Assembly: GCA_022823185.1 (NCBI GenBank)
Contig: JAJDXQ010000037.1
Coordinates: 1 to 64,000, forward strand
Direction: 5' to 3'
DNA from: Caldilineaceae bacterium
Lineage (GTDB): Bacteria; Chloroflexota; Anaerolineae; Caldilineales; Caldilineaceae
Length of the DNA stretch: 64,000 nt
Part shown: piece after piece, positions 45,577 to 56,010 of the stretch
Layout: each line of letters begins with the position of its first letter
How positions within the stretch are numbered: position 1 is the first letter of the stretch
The notes under the pieces: generated by a model
Seen by the model: only the letters and a program-made list of their open reading frames with translations
Databases searched by the model: none
What the model was told of the DNA's origin: nothing
Translations under genes and position numbers: made by a program

Positions 45577-46763
45577 TGCAGCCGCAAACGACTCTTGACT
45601 CCACGCCCATCAGCGGCGTTGATGGGAATTTTCTGCAGAACATGCTGCTGTTCGCGCGCCTGCTGCGCGGGCTGAGCATTCCTGTCACACCGACCCAGAT
45701 TCTCGACCTGGCGGAAGCGCTGACGCAGATCAATTTGCGGGTCAAGGCGCAGGCGCAGGACGCGGCCAGGGCGATTCTGGTCAGCAGGCAGGAGCACCTG
45801 GAGCTGTTCGACGAGGCGTTTGAGCTGTTTTGGCGGGCGCGGGAGAAGCAGGAGCTGGCCCGGATCAATCTTGGTGAACTGCTGCAGCGCACGCCGCAGG
45901 GAGAGATTCAGTACCGCCTGATACGCGCCGACCGCGAGAACCAGGACGCCCCTCAGCAGTTGGATCAAGAGCCCCTAGTCGAGAAAATCTACACGTACAG
46001 CAGCGTGGAAGCCCTGCGCAGCCGTGACTTTGCGACGATGACCGAGTATGAGTTGCAGCAGGTGCGGACGTTCATGCAACAGCTGCAGTGGTCACCGGCG
46101 GAACGGCGGACGAGGCGCCGGGCGCCATCGAGCAGCGGCGACCTGGTCGACCTGCGGAGGTCGCTGCGCCAGAACGTGCGGTATGGCGGGGAACCGATGG
46201 TGATTGCGCGGCGCGAGCGAAAGCGGAGGCGGCGCCCGATCGTGGCGCTTGCCGATATCAGCGGTTCGATGGATCGCTACAGCCGCGTCCTGTTGCAGTT
46301 TCTCTACTCGATCACCCATGCGCTGGACAGGGTGGAGGCGTTCGTTTTCAGCACACGGTTGACCCGAATCACGCGGCATCTGCGGCGACGGGACATTGAT
46401 TTGGCGCTGGACCAGACCGCCGAGGCCGTGCATGATTGGGCCGGGGGCACGCGCATAGGAGAAGCGATCAGGGCCTTCAATTTTGACTGGGCGCGGCGCG
46501 TTTGCGGGCAGGGGGCCATCGTTCTGGTGATCAGCGACGGTTGGGACCGGGGTGATCCGGAGTTGCTGGGGACGGAGATGAGCCGGTTGCAGCGCAGCTG
46601 TCATCGACTGATCTGGCTCAACCCTCTGCTCGGCTCGCCCAGCTACGAGCCGCTCACGCGTGGAATCCGGGCGGCGTTGCCGCATACCGACGAGTTTCTG
46701 CCAGTGCATAATCTGATAAGCCTGGAGCAGCTGGCGCAGGTGATGGCGGACGCGCGGACATGA
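45576..46763 (+). CDS. coxE: VWA-domain protein, CoxE-like
   Basis: This 395-residue protein has an N-terminal helical region and a C-terminal VWA domain with the MIDAS motif D227-I-S229-G-S231 in ALADISGSMDRYS, followed by the later Thr/Asp positions (GGTRIGEA, VISDGWDRGD). It pairs with the CoxD ATPase in enzyme maturation. The start is GTG 45576, overlapping the coxD stop by one base. Confidence 0.93.
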   Translation: MQPQTTLDSTPISGVDGNFLQNMLLFARLLRGLSIPVTPTQILDLAEALTQINLRVKAQAQDAARAILVSRQEHLELFDEAFELFWRAREKQELARINLGELLQRTPQGEIQYRLIRADRENQDAPQQLDQEPLVEKIYTYSSVEALRSRDFATMTEYELQQVRTFMQQLQWSPAERRTRRRAPSSSGDLVDLRRSLRQNVRYGGEPMVIARRERKRRRRPIVALADISGSMDRYSRVLLQFLYSITHALDRVEAFVFSTRLTRITRHLRRRDIDLALDQTAEAVHDWAGGTRIGEAIRAFNFDWARRVCGQGAIVLVISDGWDRGDPELLGTEMSRLQRSCHRLIWLNPLLGSPSYEPLTRGIRAALPHTDEFLPVHNLISLEQLAQVMADART

Positions 46764-46881
46764 GAACAGGGTGGGCTGCCGCTTTGAAGCGAGGCGGTCC
46801 GTGTGGTTCGGCCCTTCGCCATTTTGATGGCTGACTGAGGCGGCTGGATAATGACCGGATTGCGGGGAGGCGAGTGTTCCG

Positions 46882-47196
46882 ATGAAAGAGATTCTGGCGG
46901 ATATTGACGGATGGCGGCAGGCGGGCAAGCGGGTTGCGCTGGCTACTGTCGTGCAGGTGTACGGTTCGGCGCCGCGGCCGCTGGGGGCGAAACTGGCCGT
47001 ATCGGAAGACGGCGCGATGGTCGGTTCGGTCAGCGGCGGATGTGTGGAAAGCGCCACTGTGCAGGAAGCGCTGGAGGTGTTGTCTTCGGGCGCGCCGCGC
47101 CTTGTTTCCTACGGCATCGCGGATGAGACGGCGTGGGAGGTCGGCCTGGCCTGCGGCGGCACGATCGAGGTGTTTATCGAACCCCTGGATTGGTAG
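46882..47196 (+). CDS. XdhC/CoxI-family accessory protein, N-terminal domain protein
   Basis: This 104-residue stand-alone XdhC_CoxI domain has ALATVVQVYGSAPRPLGAKL, VGSVSGGCVE and LACGGTIEVFIEP. XdhC proteins bind and sulfurate the molybdenum cofactor before insertion. Here the domain is one gene and the Rossmann domain is the next, 16 nt downstream. In many bacteria the two are fused. Confidence 0.92.
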   Translation: MKEILADIDGWRQAGKRVALATVVQVYGSAPRPLGAKLAVSEDGAMVGSVSGGCVESATVQEALEVLSSGAPRLVSYGIADETAWEVGLACGGTIEVFIEPLDW

Positions 47197-47212
47197 GCTC
47201 TGGAAGGGAAAC

Positions 47213-48001
47213 GTGGCTGAACTTTTCGATCAGGTCGCGCAGGCCATCCGGAAGGATGAACTGTGCGCCGTCGTGACGGCGCTTAGCGGGGAGAGAGTCG
47301 GAGGAAAGCTGCTGGCGCGGCGAGCGGCTCCTCGGGAAGGCGGCTCACCCGTCGAGATCGCGGGATCTTTGGGGAACGGGGCGCTTGACCAGGCTGCCGT
47401 CGAACGGGCCAAAGACGCGATGGAGGCGGGGCGGACGACTCGCGTTACGATTGAGGCAGAAGGCCGCGAATGGGACCTGCTCATCGACGTTCATGTGCCG
47501 CAGGAGAAGCTGGTGATCGTGGGCGCGGTTCACATCGCGATTCCTCTTGTCACTTTTGCCAAGGCCCTCGGGCTGTACACGGTTGTGATTGACGCCCGGC
47601 AGATCTTTGCCACCCAGGACCGGTTCGACCATGCTGACGAGTTGGTTCGGAGCTGGCCCGAGGACGCGCTGCAGGAGATGACGTTGTCGGAATCCACGTA
47701 TTTCGTCACTTTGACGCATGACGAAAAGCTGGACACACCGGCCCTGATCCATGCCCTGGACCATCCGGTGGGATATGTCGGCGCGCTGGGATCCAAGCGG
47801 ACGCATGCGAAGAGAGTGGCCGTCCTGCGCGAGGCCGGCGTGAGCGACGGGCAGATTGCCCGCATCCACGCGCCGATTGGGCTCGACCTGGGCGGGCGCA
47901 GCCCGGAAGAGATCGCGCTGGCGATTATGGCGGAGATCGTACAGGTACGCAATCGCCGCACCGAACGCAACATTGATCGCAGTAAGGAGGGGCGCAAGTG
48001 A
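47213..48001 (+). CDS. XdhC-family Rossmann-domain protein
   Basis: This 262-residue protein has an N-terminal extension of about 95 residues and a C-terminal XdhC Rossmann domain: [32 protein letters not shown], then [15 protein letters not shown] and [26 protein letters not shown]. The start is GTG 47213 with GGAAGGG upstream; the frame is open further upstream only as an overlap with the previous gene. Its stop overlaps the glcD start by GTGA, linking the cox and glc genes. Confidence 0.9.
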   Translation: MAELFDQVAQAIRKDELCAVVTALSGERVGGKLLARRAAPREGGSPVEIAGSLGNGALDQAAVERAKDAMEAGRTTRVTIEAEGREWDLLIDVHVPQEKLVIVGAVHIAIPLVTFAKALGLYTVVIDARQIFATQDRFDHADELVRSWPEDALQEMTLSESTYFVTLTHDEKLDTPALIHALDHPVGYVGALGSKRTHAKRVAVLREAGVSDGQIARIHAPIGLDLGGRSPEEIALAIMAEIVQVRNRRTERNIDRSKEGRK

Positions 48002-49443
48002 GCGTGCACCCGTTGATGCAGGCGTTGGCGCGCATGTATGGGGCTGACCGTCTCCTGACGCGACCGGCCCAGCTGATGGCATACGAATCGGACGCGCTGA
48101 CGGCGTTTCAGCAGAGGCCGGCGGCGGTGGTGATCCCGCAGGACCGGGAGGAGGTGATCGAGACGATCCGCCTTTGCCATGAGCACGAGACGCCATTCGT
48201 TGCCAGGGGGAGCGGCACCAGTTTGTCGGGCGGATCGCTGCCGATCGCGGACGGGATTGTGATTGCGCTCAACCGGCTCGACCGGATTTTGCGGCTGGAC
48301 GCGGCGGAGCGCATTGCCGTTGTCGAGCCGGGCGTCATCAATCTGAAGGTGTCGGAGGCTGCGAAGCCGCATGGCCTCTACTATGCGCCCGATCCGTCCA
48401 GCCAGTCGATATGCACGATTGGGGGAAACGTGGCCTTCAACTCGGGCGGGGCGCACTGCCTGAAATATGGAATGACGAGCAACCATGTATTGGGGATGAC
48501 GGTTGCGCTGCCCGATGGCGAGGTCGCGACGCTTGGCGGCGAGAGCCTGGAAGGGGTCGGTCCTGATCTGCCGGGCTTTTTCGTGGGCAGCGAGGGGCTG
48601 TTCGGCGTAGCGCTGGAGATCACGCTGCGGCTGCTGCCGATCCCGGAGACGTATCGTACGGTGCTGGCGGCCTACGATTCGCTGCATGCAGCGGGGGACG
48701 CGGTGACGGCGGTGGTTGCTTCGGGCCTGCTGCCGGGCGCGATCGAGATCATGGACGCGCTGGCGATCAAGGCGGCGGAGGTGGGGGCAAAGGCGGGGTA
48801 TCCGAAGGCGCCTGCGCTTCTTATCGTCGAATTGGAGGGGGAAGCGGGCGCGGTGGAGGCAGAGTTCGCGCAACTGATGCAGCTGATCGAGGAGACCGCG
48901 CCGCTCGAGGTGCGCATGGCCCAGACCGCGGATGAACGCGCACGCATCTGGAAGGGACGCAAAGCGGCGTTTTCGGCAGTGGGTCGGCTGGCCCCGGACT
49001 ATATTGTGCAGGACGGGGTCGTTCCTCGAAGCCGGCTTGGCGACGCGCTGGCGGAGATTGACCGGCTGAGCGCCAGCTATGGCATAGAGGTGGCGAATGT
49101 GTTCCACGCGGGGGACGGGAATCTGCACCCGTTGATCCTGTTTGACGGCCGGGAGGAGGGCGCGTTGGAACGGGCGGAGGAGCTGGCCGGCGAAATCCTT
49201 GAGCTGTGCGTCGACCTGGGGGGTTCGATAACGGGCGAGCATGGGGTGGGCATGGAGAAACGGGCGTATCTTCCCAAGATGTATGGGCCGGTGGAGATGC
49301 AGGCGATGGAGGACGTGCGGCACAGCGTGGACAGTCTATCACTGGCCAATCGCGGCAAGATGCTGCCGGCGGGGGAGGCAGAATCTTTGACGCACGTCGG
49401 CCCCCATCCACTGGAGAAGGCGGGCGTCATATTCAGGGAATAG
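47998..49443 (+). CDS. glcD: Glycolate oxidase subunit D (FAD-linked oxidase)
   Basis: This 481-residue flavoprotein of the GlcD/D-lactate dehydrogenase family has FAD-binding PCMH parts [15 protein letters not shown] and [22 protein letters not shown]. The C-terminal family motifs are [17 protein letters not shown] and [14 protein letters not shown] 47998 overlaps the previous stop by four bases. With glcE (51826) and glcF (54452) it forms a complete glycolate or 2-hydroxyacid oxidase, although two unrelated genes interrupt the set. Confidence 0.93.
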   Translation: MSVHPLMQALARMYGADRLLTRPAQLMAYESDALTAFQQRPAAVVIPQDREEVIETIRLCHEHETPFVARGSGTSLSGGSLPIADGIVIALNRLDRILRLDAAERIAVVEPGVINLKVSEAAKPHGLYYAPDPSSQSICTIGGNVAFNSGGAHCLKYGMTSNHVLGMTVALPDGEVATLGGESLEGVGPDLPGFFVGSEGLFGVALEITLRLLPIPETYRTVLAAYDSLHAAGDAVTAVVASGLLPGAIEIMDALAIKAAEVGAKAGYPKAPALLIVELEGEAGAVEAEFAQLMQLIEETAPLEVRMAQTADERARIWKGRKAAFSAVGRLAPDYIVQDGVVPRSRLGDALAEIDRLSASYGIEVANVFHAGDGNLHPLILFDGREEGALERAEELAGEILELCVDLGGSITGEHGVGMEKRAYLPKMYGPVEMQAMEDVRHSVDSLSLANRGKMLPAGEAESLTHVGPHPLEKAGVIFRE

Positions 49444-49579
49444 CGCAGGGCCGGGGGCCCGCGGAAGCGATCGCGCCGAGGTGTTGCCTAAGGGACTGGG
49501 GGGCATGCACCGGGACGGGGAAATTCGGTGACGGGAAAGGTGATTTAACAGAAGCCCAGAGTGTGGGAGCGCTTTTGCG

Positions 49580-51688
49580 GTGAGACGAACCGTTTTCTTT
49601 GCAGTTGCCCTGTTCATCCTCGCCGCTGTCGGGGGGTGCGCGCCGAGCGAGAGTCTTTCGGAACAAGAGACAGTTTCGGTGGCCGAACAGCAGCCTGACG
49701 CGACCGCTACGCCGACGCCGCCGGTTGAGAACCTTGCGGTGTTGGGCACAGGAGATGCGTTTGAGCGAAGCGGCGACGCGCAGCTGGCGATTGATGGGGA
49801 CATTGAGACGATCTGGAACTCCCAACAGCTTGCGCCGCAGTGGTTTTCGATCACATTTGATGCGTTCTACCTGGTCAGCAAGATCGAGCTGGTTGTGACG
49901 CAGCTGCCGGCAGGGCCGACGACGCATGAGATCTGGCTCGGAAGCGGTTCGGACAGGCGTGTGCTGCAGGAGCGGCTGATCGACGTTGAGACGGAAGACG
50001 GCCAGATCCTGGAGATTGAGATCGAGCCGGCGCGGCGAGCGAACGAGGTCTTGATTGTTACACTGGACAGCCCCAGCTGGGTCGGCTGGCGAGAGGTAAA
50101 GGTGTATGGGTTGCAGTCTGCAGGCCTTTTGGAACCCGCGGGAGAGGGAGACGCGGGGGAAGAGGCGGCGGTGGGAGAAAACATTGCGGCCATCGGCTCC
50201 GCGTTTGCTTCGGCGGGGGAGGAGCTGGCGCATCTGGCGGTTGACGGCGACGCCGACTCAATCTGGACGGCGCAGCTTCCGGCCCCACAGTGGTACTCGG
50301 TATCGTTTGACGAGCAGTATGACGTAGACAAGGTGGAGCTGGTGATCGCGCAGCCTGCGGCCGGGCCCACCACGCATGAAGTGTGGCTGGGAGACGGCTC
50401 CAGCACACGGACTTTGTACCGGCGATTTGAGGGCGTTCATACGGAAGACGGCGAGGCGCTGGAAGTCCCGATCGTTCCCGCGCGCAGTGTGAGCGAGGTA
50501 CAGATTCTGACGCTGGACAGTCCCGGCCCGGTGGCCTGGCGCGAGGTAAGGGTGTTTGGATCCGCGACGGCAGGGACAGGCGGGGCAGCGGCGGCGGCTC
50601 CATTTGTGTTGCGCAAAGTGGTGGACGGGCTGGCGTTGCCTGTGCATGTGACCCATGCCGGCGACGGATCCGGGCGACTATTTGTGGTCGAGCAGGAGGG
50701 GCGCATCCGGATTGTCAGGGATGGAGAAGTTGTGGAGACGCCCTTCCTGGACATATCGGAACGCGTCCGTTGTTGCGGGGAGCGGGGGCTCCTCAATGTC
50801 GCATTCCCGCCCGGATATGACGCCAAACAGTATTTCTATGTGAGTTACACGGATAGACCGGGAGATACGGTTATCAGCCGCTTCAGGACGACGGACGATC
50901 CTGACAGGGCGGACGCGGAGAGCGAGGAGGCGGTTCTCCTGATCTCGCAGCCGGACCAGGTCCACAATGGCGGCCGCATTGTCTTCGGGCCCGTGGACGG
51001 ATACCTGTATGTTGGGAGCGGCGACGGCGGCCATCCGACGCTCAAGGATGTGGAGAATCGTGCGCAGGACCCGGGCACGCTGCTGGGCAAGATTCTGCGT
51101 ATCGACGTGGAATTGGAAACCAGGCCGTACGGCGTACCGGCAGACAACCCGTTTGCGCAAAGCGATGGTCACCGCCCCGAGATCTGGGCGCTGGGTCTCC
51201 GCAATCCCTGGGGCTTTGCCTTTGACGGTGAGACCGGTGATCTGTACATCCCGGATGCAGGCCACATCAAGCACGAAGAGGTGAATTTTCAGCCCGCGGA
51301 GAGCGGCGGCGGCGAGAATTACGGCTGGAACATTAAAGAAGGGAGCCGGTGTTTTGAATCGCTGCCGTGCAGCGCGCAGGGTCTCATTTCGCCGGTGGTT
51401 GAGTACGATCATGTCTATTCCTGCGCGATCGTGGGCGGCGCGGTCTATCGCGGGAGCGACTACCCGACGCTACAGGGCATATTCTTCTACGGCGACTTCT
51501 GCAGCGGCAGAGTGTGGGGCCTGAAACGTGCGGAGGCGGATTCGGGCGGGAGCATCCATGATGGCTGGCAAAGCACGCCTCCGGTCAACGCCAAGGTCCC
51601 CGTCAGCAGCGTGGGGGAGGACGGAGCAGGCAACCTGTACGTGACAGGCTATGCGGATGGCGCTCTCTACCTCATCACGGCCAGATAG
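49580..51688 (+). CDS. Lipoprotein PQQ-dependent sugar dehydrogenase with two discoidin-like domains
   Basis: In this 702-residue protein the lipobox ends VGGC, with Cys20, followed by a Thr/Pro linker. Two tandem repeats of about 135 residues (about 48-175 and 190-325) share the lines THE(I/V)WLG and VxWREVKVYG/VRVFG and resemble F5/8-type carbohydrate-binding modules. The C-terminal 370 residues are a glucose/sorbosone dehydrogenase propeller, with ERGLLNVAFPPGYD, QVHNGGRIVFGP (the catalytic-type His), GSGDGGHPT and GLRNPWGFAFD. The start is GTG 49580. It is probably exported, tethered, and oxidises sugars at the cell surface. Confidence 0.88.
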   Translation: MRRTVFFAVALFILAAVGGCAPSESLSEQETVSVAEQQPDATATPTPPVENLAVLGTGDAFERSGDAQLAIDGDIETIWNSQQLAPQWFSITFDAFYLVSKIELVVTQLPAGPTTHEIWLGSGSDRRVLQERLIDVETEDGQILEIEIEPARRANEVLIVTLDSPSWVGWREVKVYGLQSAGLLEPAGEGDAGEEAAVGENIAAIGSAFASAGEELAHLAVDGDADSIWTAQLPAPQWYSVSFDEQYDVDKVELVIAQPAAGPTTHEVWLGDGSSTRTLYRRFEGVHTEDGEALEVPIVPARSVSEVQILTLDSPGPVAWREVRVFGSATAGTGGAAAAAPFVLRKVVDGLALPVHVTHAGDGSGRLFVVEQEGRIRIVRDGEVVETPFLDISERVRCCGERGLLNVAFPPGYDAKQYFYVSYTDRPGDTVISRFRTTDDPDRADAESEEAVLLISQPDQVHNGGRIVFGPVDGYLYVGSGDGGHPTLKDVENRAQDPGTLLGKILRIDVELETRPYGVPADNPFAQSDGHRPEIWALGLRNPWGFAFDGETGDLYIPDAGHIKHEEVNFQPAESGGGENYGWNIKEGSRCFESLPCSAQGLISPVVEYDHVYSCAIVGGAVYRGSDYPTLQGIFFYGDFCSGRVWGLKRAEADSGGSIHDGWQSTPPVNAKVPVSSVGEDGAGNLYVTGYADGALYLITAR

Positions 51689-51825
51689 GGTGTCCAGGCT
51701 GGCGTCCTCGGGGATGGGCGCCTGGAGGCCTGATAGTCAGCGGTTATCGCCACGCAGACTGGCACACAGTAACTTAATGTGGGCCGTCTATCGGGCGGGA
51801 AGCGGTCTTGCAAGAAGCCAGGGCA

Positions 51826-52989
51826 ATGAATAAGGTATCTGAAGTTCAGGATGCAGTGAAGGAAGCGAAGCGGATACGGGTGCGGGGCGGAGGCTCCAAG
51901 CCGGCGCTCTCGCAGCGCCGGTGCGCCGACGACACCCAACTGCTCGACCTGGCCGGCTTGCAGGGCATTGTGGACTATCAGCCGGAGGAATACACGTTTA
52001 CTGCGCGTGCCGGCACGACAGTCGCCGAGGTCGCGGCAATGCTGGAGGGGAAGGGGCAGTACCTGCCATTTGATCCGCCGCTGGCGGATCGCGGGGCGAC
52101 GCTGGGCGGCACTGTGGCCGCGGGCCTGAGCGGTTCCGGGCGCTATCGTTACGGCGGCATCCGCGACTTCCTGATTGGCATTCGCTTTGTCGATGGGCGG
52201 GGGCAGGAGATCCGGGGCGGGGGCGCCGTGGTCAAGAATGCGGCGGGATTCGACTTCCCCAAACTGTTCGTTGGCAGTCTCGGGAGACTGGGGGCCCTGA
52301 CAGAGCTGACCTTCAAGGTCTTTCCGCGGCCGCCGGCCTTTGCGACGGTGGAGGCGGAATTTGAAGCGTTGTCCGATCTGTTGACCGGTCTGGATGCGGT
52401 GACGGGCAGCGCGATTGACCTCCATGCGGTCGACTTTGCGCCGGCGGAGGCGGGTTGGAGGCTGTGGGTGCGCATTGGCGGGCTGGCGCCGGCGCTGGCG
52501 GAGCGGGCGGGAGCTCTGCAAGAGATAATTTCAGGGGGCGCTGGACGAACGGGGCTTCTCAGGCTATACCGGGACCAGGAGGAGGAGAGGTTGTGGCAGG
52601 AGGCGAGGACGATGGCGTGGCTGGCTGAGGGTATGGGCCTGGCGCGCGTTCCCCTGACTCCGGGGCGGATTCCGGCGGCCGAGGATCTGTTTGCGCGCGC
52701 GCAGCCGGCTTCGCGGCGCTACAGTGTGGGCGGGAACCTGCTCTGGATCGGCTGGCCAGAATCGGGAGGTTTGGGTGAGACCGACGGGAAACCGGATGCC
52801 CCGCGGACGCTGCACGGCCTGTTGCTGGAATTGGGGTTGCGAGGCGTACAGTTGATTGGGCAGGGGCCGCGAAATGATGGGCTTTCGGAAGGCGGGGAAG
52901 GTCCTTTGCTGGGCGGCCCGGTTCAGAATGCGTTCTTGCGGCGAATATCGGCGGCCCTGGATCCTGAAGGGAAGTTTGGAGCGTGGTAA
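51826..52989 (+). CDS. glcE: Glycolate oxidase subunit E-like FAD-binding protein
   Basis: This 387-residue protein has a PCMH-type FAD domain with RVRGGGSKPALS, PEEYTFTARAGTTVAEV and TLGGTVAAGLSGSGRYRYGGIRDFLIG, and the GlcE-type RGGGAVVKNAAGFDFPKLFVGS. It lacks the long C-terminal domain of GlcD. ATG 51826 has AGGG upstream; TTG 51808 is a weaker option. It partners GlcD and GlcF. Confidence 0.9.
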   Translation: MNKVSEVQDAVKEAKRIRVRGGGSKPALSQRRCADDTQLLDLAGLQGIVDYQPEEYTFTARAGTTVAEVAAMLEGKGQYLPFDPPLADRGATLGGTVAAGLSGSGRYRYGGIRDFLIGIRFVDGRGQEIRGGGAVVKNAAGFDFPKLFVGSLGRLGALTELTFKVFPRPPAFATVEAEFEALSDLLTGLDAVTGSAIDLHAVDFAPAEAGWRLWVRIGGLAPALAERAGALQEIISGGAGRTGLLRLYRDQEEERLWQEARTMAWLAEGMGLARVPLTPGRIPAAEDLFARAQPASRRYSVGGNLLWIGWPESGGLGETDGKPDAPRTLHGLLLELGLRGVQLIGQGPRNDGLSEGGEGPLLGGPVQNAFLRRISAALDPEGKFGAW

Positions 52990-53463
52990 CAGCCGGGGAA
53001 CTGCGGAGGTCAGTGATCAGTGGTCAGTGATCAGTGGTCGTACTACAGCCGCAATTCACGAATTTGCAGTTTTTCCGGAGAAAGTGAGGATGCGAAAGCG
53101 CATTTTGAACAAACAGGGAACTGTATGTACGGCCAGAATAAAGTCACGTCCGCGCCTCTTTTTGCTCTTTCGGTCTTCGGCCACCACGAGTGCGGTTTTC
53201 GCATTCGTGGTGGGGGCGGGGATGGTGGCAAGGCTACCCGGTCCAGGCACTGCCCCGCCCCGTTGATCAGGGAGCGGGCGGCTGGCGGCGTCTGATGGCG
53301 CTGGCGTGCGGCGGCGCGCGAGAAGGGCGGGGCGCGGAGGGGCCGCCGACACAGAGCAAGACGTAAGGGTAGATGGGTGGGGGTTGGGGGAGGCCCTGAA
53401 CTGCAGGGGAAAGGGATTAGGAATTCGTAGATGGTCGCAGAAAAGACTTAGAGGAGAGATTTG
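52990..53463. other. 474-nt intergenic region with repeats and a long hairpin
   Basis: It holds the GTCAGTG tract at 52999-53040 and a hairpin with a 14-bp stem at 53181-53213 (CCACCACGAGTGCG with CGCATTCGTGGTGG, loop GTTTT). I find no gene; the open frames here are shadows of the flanking genes. The hairpin lacks a T-run on either side. The stretch looks like debris of small repeat elements inserted inside the glc locus. Confidence 0.6.
52999..53040 (+). repeat. GTCAGTG-type repeat tract, copy 3
   Basis: Ten bases after the glcE stop a tract begins AACTGCGGAGGTCAGTGATC and continues with three more (A/G)TCAGTG units. It is the most regular of the three copies in the window, and its units contain TGATCA palindromes. 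Confidence 0.75.
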
Positions 53464-54432
53464 ATGAGAGCGATACGTGTAACAGAGGTGGGCGACCCGA
53501 GTGTGCTGACGTGCGTTGACGCGCCGATGCCGGAGCCGGGCGCGGGGGAGGCGCGAGTCCGGATCGAGGTGGCGGGCGTAAACTTTATCGACACCTACCA
53601 CCGGAGAGGCTGGTACCCGCTGCCGCTGCCGTTCACGCCGGGCGTCGAGGGCGCAGGGGTCGTGGATGCGGTCGGCGAGGGTGTTACGGAGGTTGCGGTG
53701 GGGGATGCCGTCGCGTATGGTATGTCGACGGGGTCCTATGCGGAGTACGCAATCGTCCCCTCGAGAGTGCTGGTCAAACGGGGGCAAGGTGTTGACGCGC
53801 AGAATGGCGCGGCGGCGATGATCCAGGGGATGACGGCCCACTACCTTGCGTGCAGCACCTACCCGTTGAAGGAAGGGGACAGCTGCCTGGTGCATGCAGC
53901 GGCTGGGGGTACCGGCGCGCTGCTGGTGCAGATCGCGAAGTTGCGGGGAGCGCGTGTCATTGGCACGGTATCCACGGAAGAGAAGGAGCGCATTGCGAGG
54001 GCAGCCGGGGCAGACGAGGTCATTCGCTATACTGAAGTGGATTTTGCGGAAGCGGTGCGCGACCTGACAGGGGGCGAAGGAGTGGAGGTGGTGTACGACT
54101 CGGTGGGAATCGCCACATTCGACAAGAGCCTGGACTGTTTGAAGCCGCGCGGGTACATGGTGCTGTTCGGCCAGGCAAGCGGTGTTGTACCGACGCTGGA
54201 CCCGCAGATCCTGAACCAGAAGGGCTCGCTGTTCCTGACCCGGCCCACGCTCGCATCGCACATGCTTACGCGGTCGGAGTTGGAGGGGCGCGCCAATGAC
54301 ATCTTCAACTGGATCGCTGAGGGCCAGTTGGAAATCCGTATCGACCGCACCTTCCCTCTCGACGATGCCGAGGGCGCTCATACCTACCTGGAGGCGCGTC
54401 AGACGAAGGGAAAGGTCTTATTGACGACATGA
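53464..54432 (+). CDS. Quinone oxidoreductase/zinc-independent alcohol dehydrogenase-like protein
   Basis: This 322-residue MDR-superfamily NADPH:quinone reductase has [30 protein letters not shown] at residues about 39-68, the nucleotide site [26 protein letters not shown] at about 141-166 and no zinc-ligand cysteines. It is close to the Qor (zeta-crystallin) type. ATG 53464 is favoured by GAGGAGAG 6 nt upstream over the adjacent TTG 53461. It lies 20 nt before glcF, so they are probably co-transcribed. Confidence 0.92.
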   Translation: MRAIRVTEVGDPSVLTCVDAPMPEPGAGEARVRIEVAGVNFIDTYHRRGWYPLPLPFTPGVEGAGVVDAVGEGVTEVAVGDAVAYGMSTGSYAEYAIVPSRVLVKRGQGVDAQNGAAAMIQGMTAHYLACSTYPLKEGDSCLVHAAAGGTGALLVQIAKLRGARVIGTVSTEEKERIARAAGADEVIRYTEVDFAEAVRDLTGGEGVEVVYDSVGIATFDKSLDCLKPRGYMVLFGQASGVVPTLDPQILNQKGSLFLTRPTLASHMLTRSELEGRANDIFNWIAEGQLEIRIDRTFPLDDAEGAHTYLEARQTKGKVLLTT

Positions 54433-54451
54433 TTTTGGGGGGCACAGGCTG

Positions 54452-55708
54452 ATGCGCCACACGATTCCGGTCGATTCGCTCGGCCCGCAAGCGCCGTCGA
54501 TGGCGGAAGCCGTTGCCAGTTGCGTACACTGCGGTTTCTGCCTGCCGGCCTGCCCGACGTACCTGGCTTTGGGCGAGGAGATGGACTCGCCGCGCGGGCG
54601 CATCCTGCTGATGAAGGGGGCGCTGGAGGGCGAACTGTCTCAGGAGGATGTCCTGCCGCATGTGGATCGATGTTTGGGCTGCCTGGCCTGCGTGACGGCC
54701 TGCCCCTCCGGTGTTGAGTACGGCGAGCTGCTGACGCCGTTCCGGGAGATGTCGGAGAAGGAGCGGAGCCGTTCACCGCTGGAGAAACTGACGCGGGCGT
54801 TGACAAACCAGACGCTGCCCTACCCGGGACGATTCCGGGCGGCGGCGGCGCTGGGCCGCTATACGAAAGCACTCAGGCCGTTGCTGCCCGCGGCGCTGCG
54901 CACGATGCTGGATCTGTTGCCGGACCGGCTGCCGCCGCGCGCGGCGCTGCCCGCGCTGACGCCGGCCAAAGGTCCGCGGCGGGCGCGGGTCGCGTTGCTG
55001 AGCGGTTGTGTGCAGCAGGTGCTGACGCCGGAGGTGAACCGGGCGACGGTTGATGCGCTAAGCAGGAACGGTGTCGAAGTGGTGATCCCCCCGCGGCAGG
55101 GTTGCTGCGGCGCTCTGTCGATGCATACCGGCGCTGCGGACCAGGCGCGCAGGCTGGCGAAACGCAACCTGGGTGCTTTCAAGATTGACGAAGTGGACGC
55201 GGTGGTGACCAATGCGGCGGGGTGCGGATCCGGCATGCACGAGTACCCGCTGTTGTTCGCGGGCGAGGCGGAAGAGGCGGCGGCGCGAGAGTTTGCCGCC
55301 AAGGTGCAGGATGTCACGGTTTTCCTGGATGCGCTGGGGATGGAGCCGCCGCCGGCGCTGTCAACGCCGACGCGGGTCGCGTACCACGATGCCTGTCATC
55401 TGGCGCACGCCCAGGGCGTGACGGACGCGCCGCGCCGGCTGCTTTCGGCAGTGCCGAACCTGGAGCTCGTGTCGATCCCGGAGGGTGAAATCTGTTGCGG
55501 CTCGGCCGGGACTTACAATATCGAACAGCCGGAGATCGCGGCCGAACTGGGGAAGAGGAAGGCGGAGGCCATCCTCGGCACGGGCGCGCAGGCCGTGGTC
55601 ACCGGCAACATCGGCTGTATGACGCAGATCGACAGCCATCTGCAGCGGCTCGGTCGTCCGTTGCCCATCTACCACACGATTGAGCTTCTGGGCGGAGGCA
55701 GAGATTGA
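54452..55708 (+). CDS. glcF: Glycolate oxidase iron-sulfur subunit
   Basis: This 418-residue subunit has two [4Fe-4S] motifs, [12 protein letters not shown] and [12 protein letters not shown], in the first 90 residues. The two CCG domains follow, with [13 protein letters not shown] and [12 protein letters not shown]. It transfers electrons from GlcDE to the quinone pool. The length is typical. It closes the split glcD-glcE-glcF locus. Confidence 0.95.
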   Translation: MRHTIPVDSLGPQAPSMAEAVASCVHCGFCLPACPTYLALGEEMDSPRGRILLMKGALEGELSQEDVLPHVDRCLGCLACVTACPSGVEYGELLTPFREMSEKERSRSPLEKLTRALTNQTLPYPGRFRAAAALGRYTKALRPLLPAALRTMLDLLPDRLPPRAALPALTPAKGPRRARVALLSGCVQQVLTPEVNRATVDALSRNGVEVVIPPRQGCCGALSMHTGAADQARRLAKRNLGAFKIDEVDAVVTNAAGCGSGMHEYPLLFAGEAEEAAAREFAAKVQDVTVFLDALGMEPPPALSTPTRVAYHDACHLAHAQGVTDAPRRLLSAVPNLELVSIPEGEICCGSAGTYNIEQPEIAAELGKRKAEAILGTGAQAVVTGNIGCMTQIDSHLQRLGRPLPIYHTIELLGGGRD

Positions 55709-56010
55709 TCAGTCCGTTGGGGCTCCGGGACACGCAGACCCTCTGAAGTTCACTTCCATTTGACGGCAAGCGGTTTTTAACCGAACGTTTACTTCCTGTT
55801 GCAACGCGCTTTACCCACCCGCGTTAACCTGATATTCGAAGCAGCCAACCTCTCTCTTCAGAGTACGGATGGACATCCGGCTCTGGCGCAGTACATCCTC
55901 GCAGGACCCTTCTGAAATGTGGTCCCCGCCAGATGAGCGAAGTCGGCAGTATGCGGAGGACCATGGGGTGTGGTTCGTTCGGGGGGACGGGCCGCGCCTT
56001 ATCCTCTCAT
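55709..56010. other. Intergenic region between convergent units
   Basis: No gene is visible in these 302 nt. A small CGGTT/AACCG stem around TTT near 55770-55783 could be a weak bidirectional terminator between glcF and the minus-strand aminotransferase-like gene. Confidence 0.4.
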
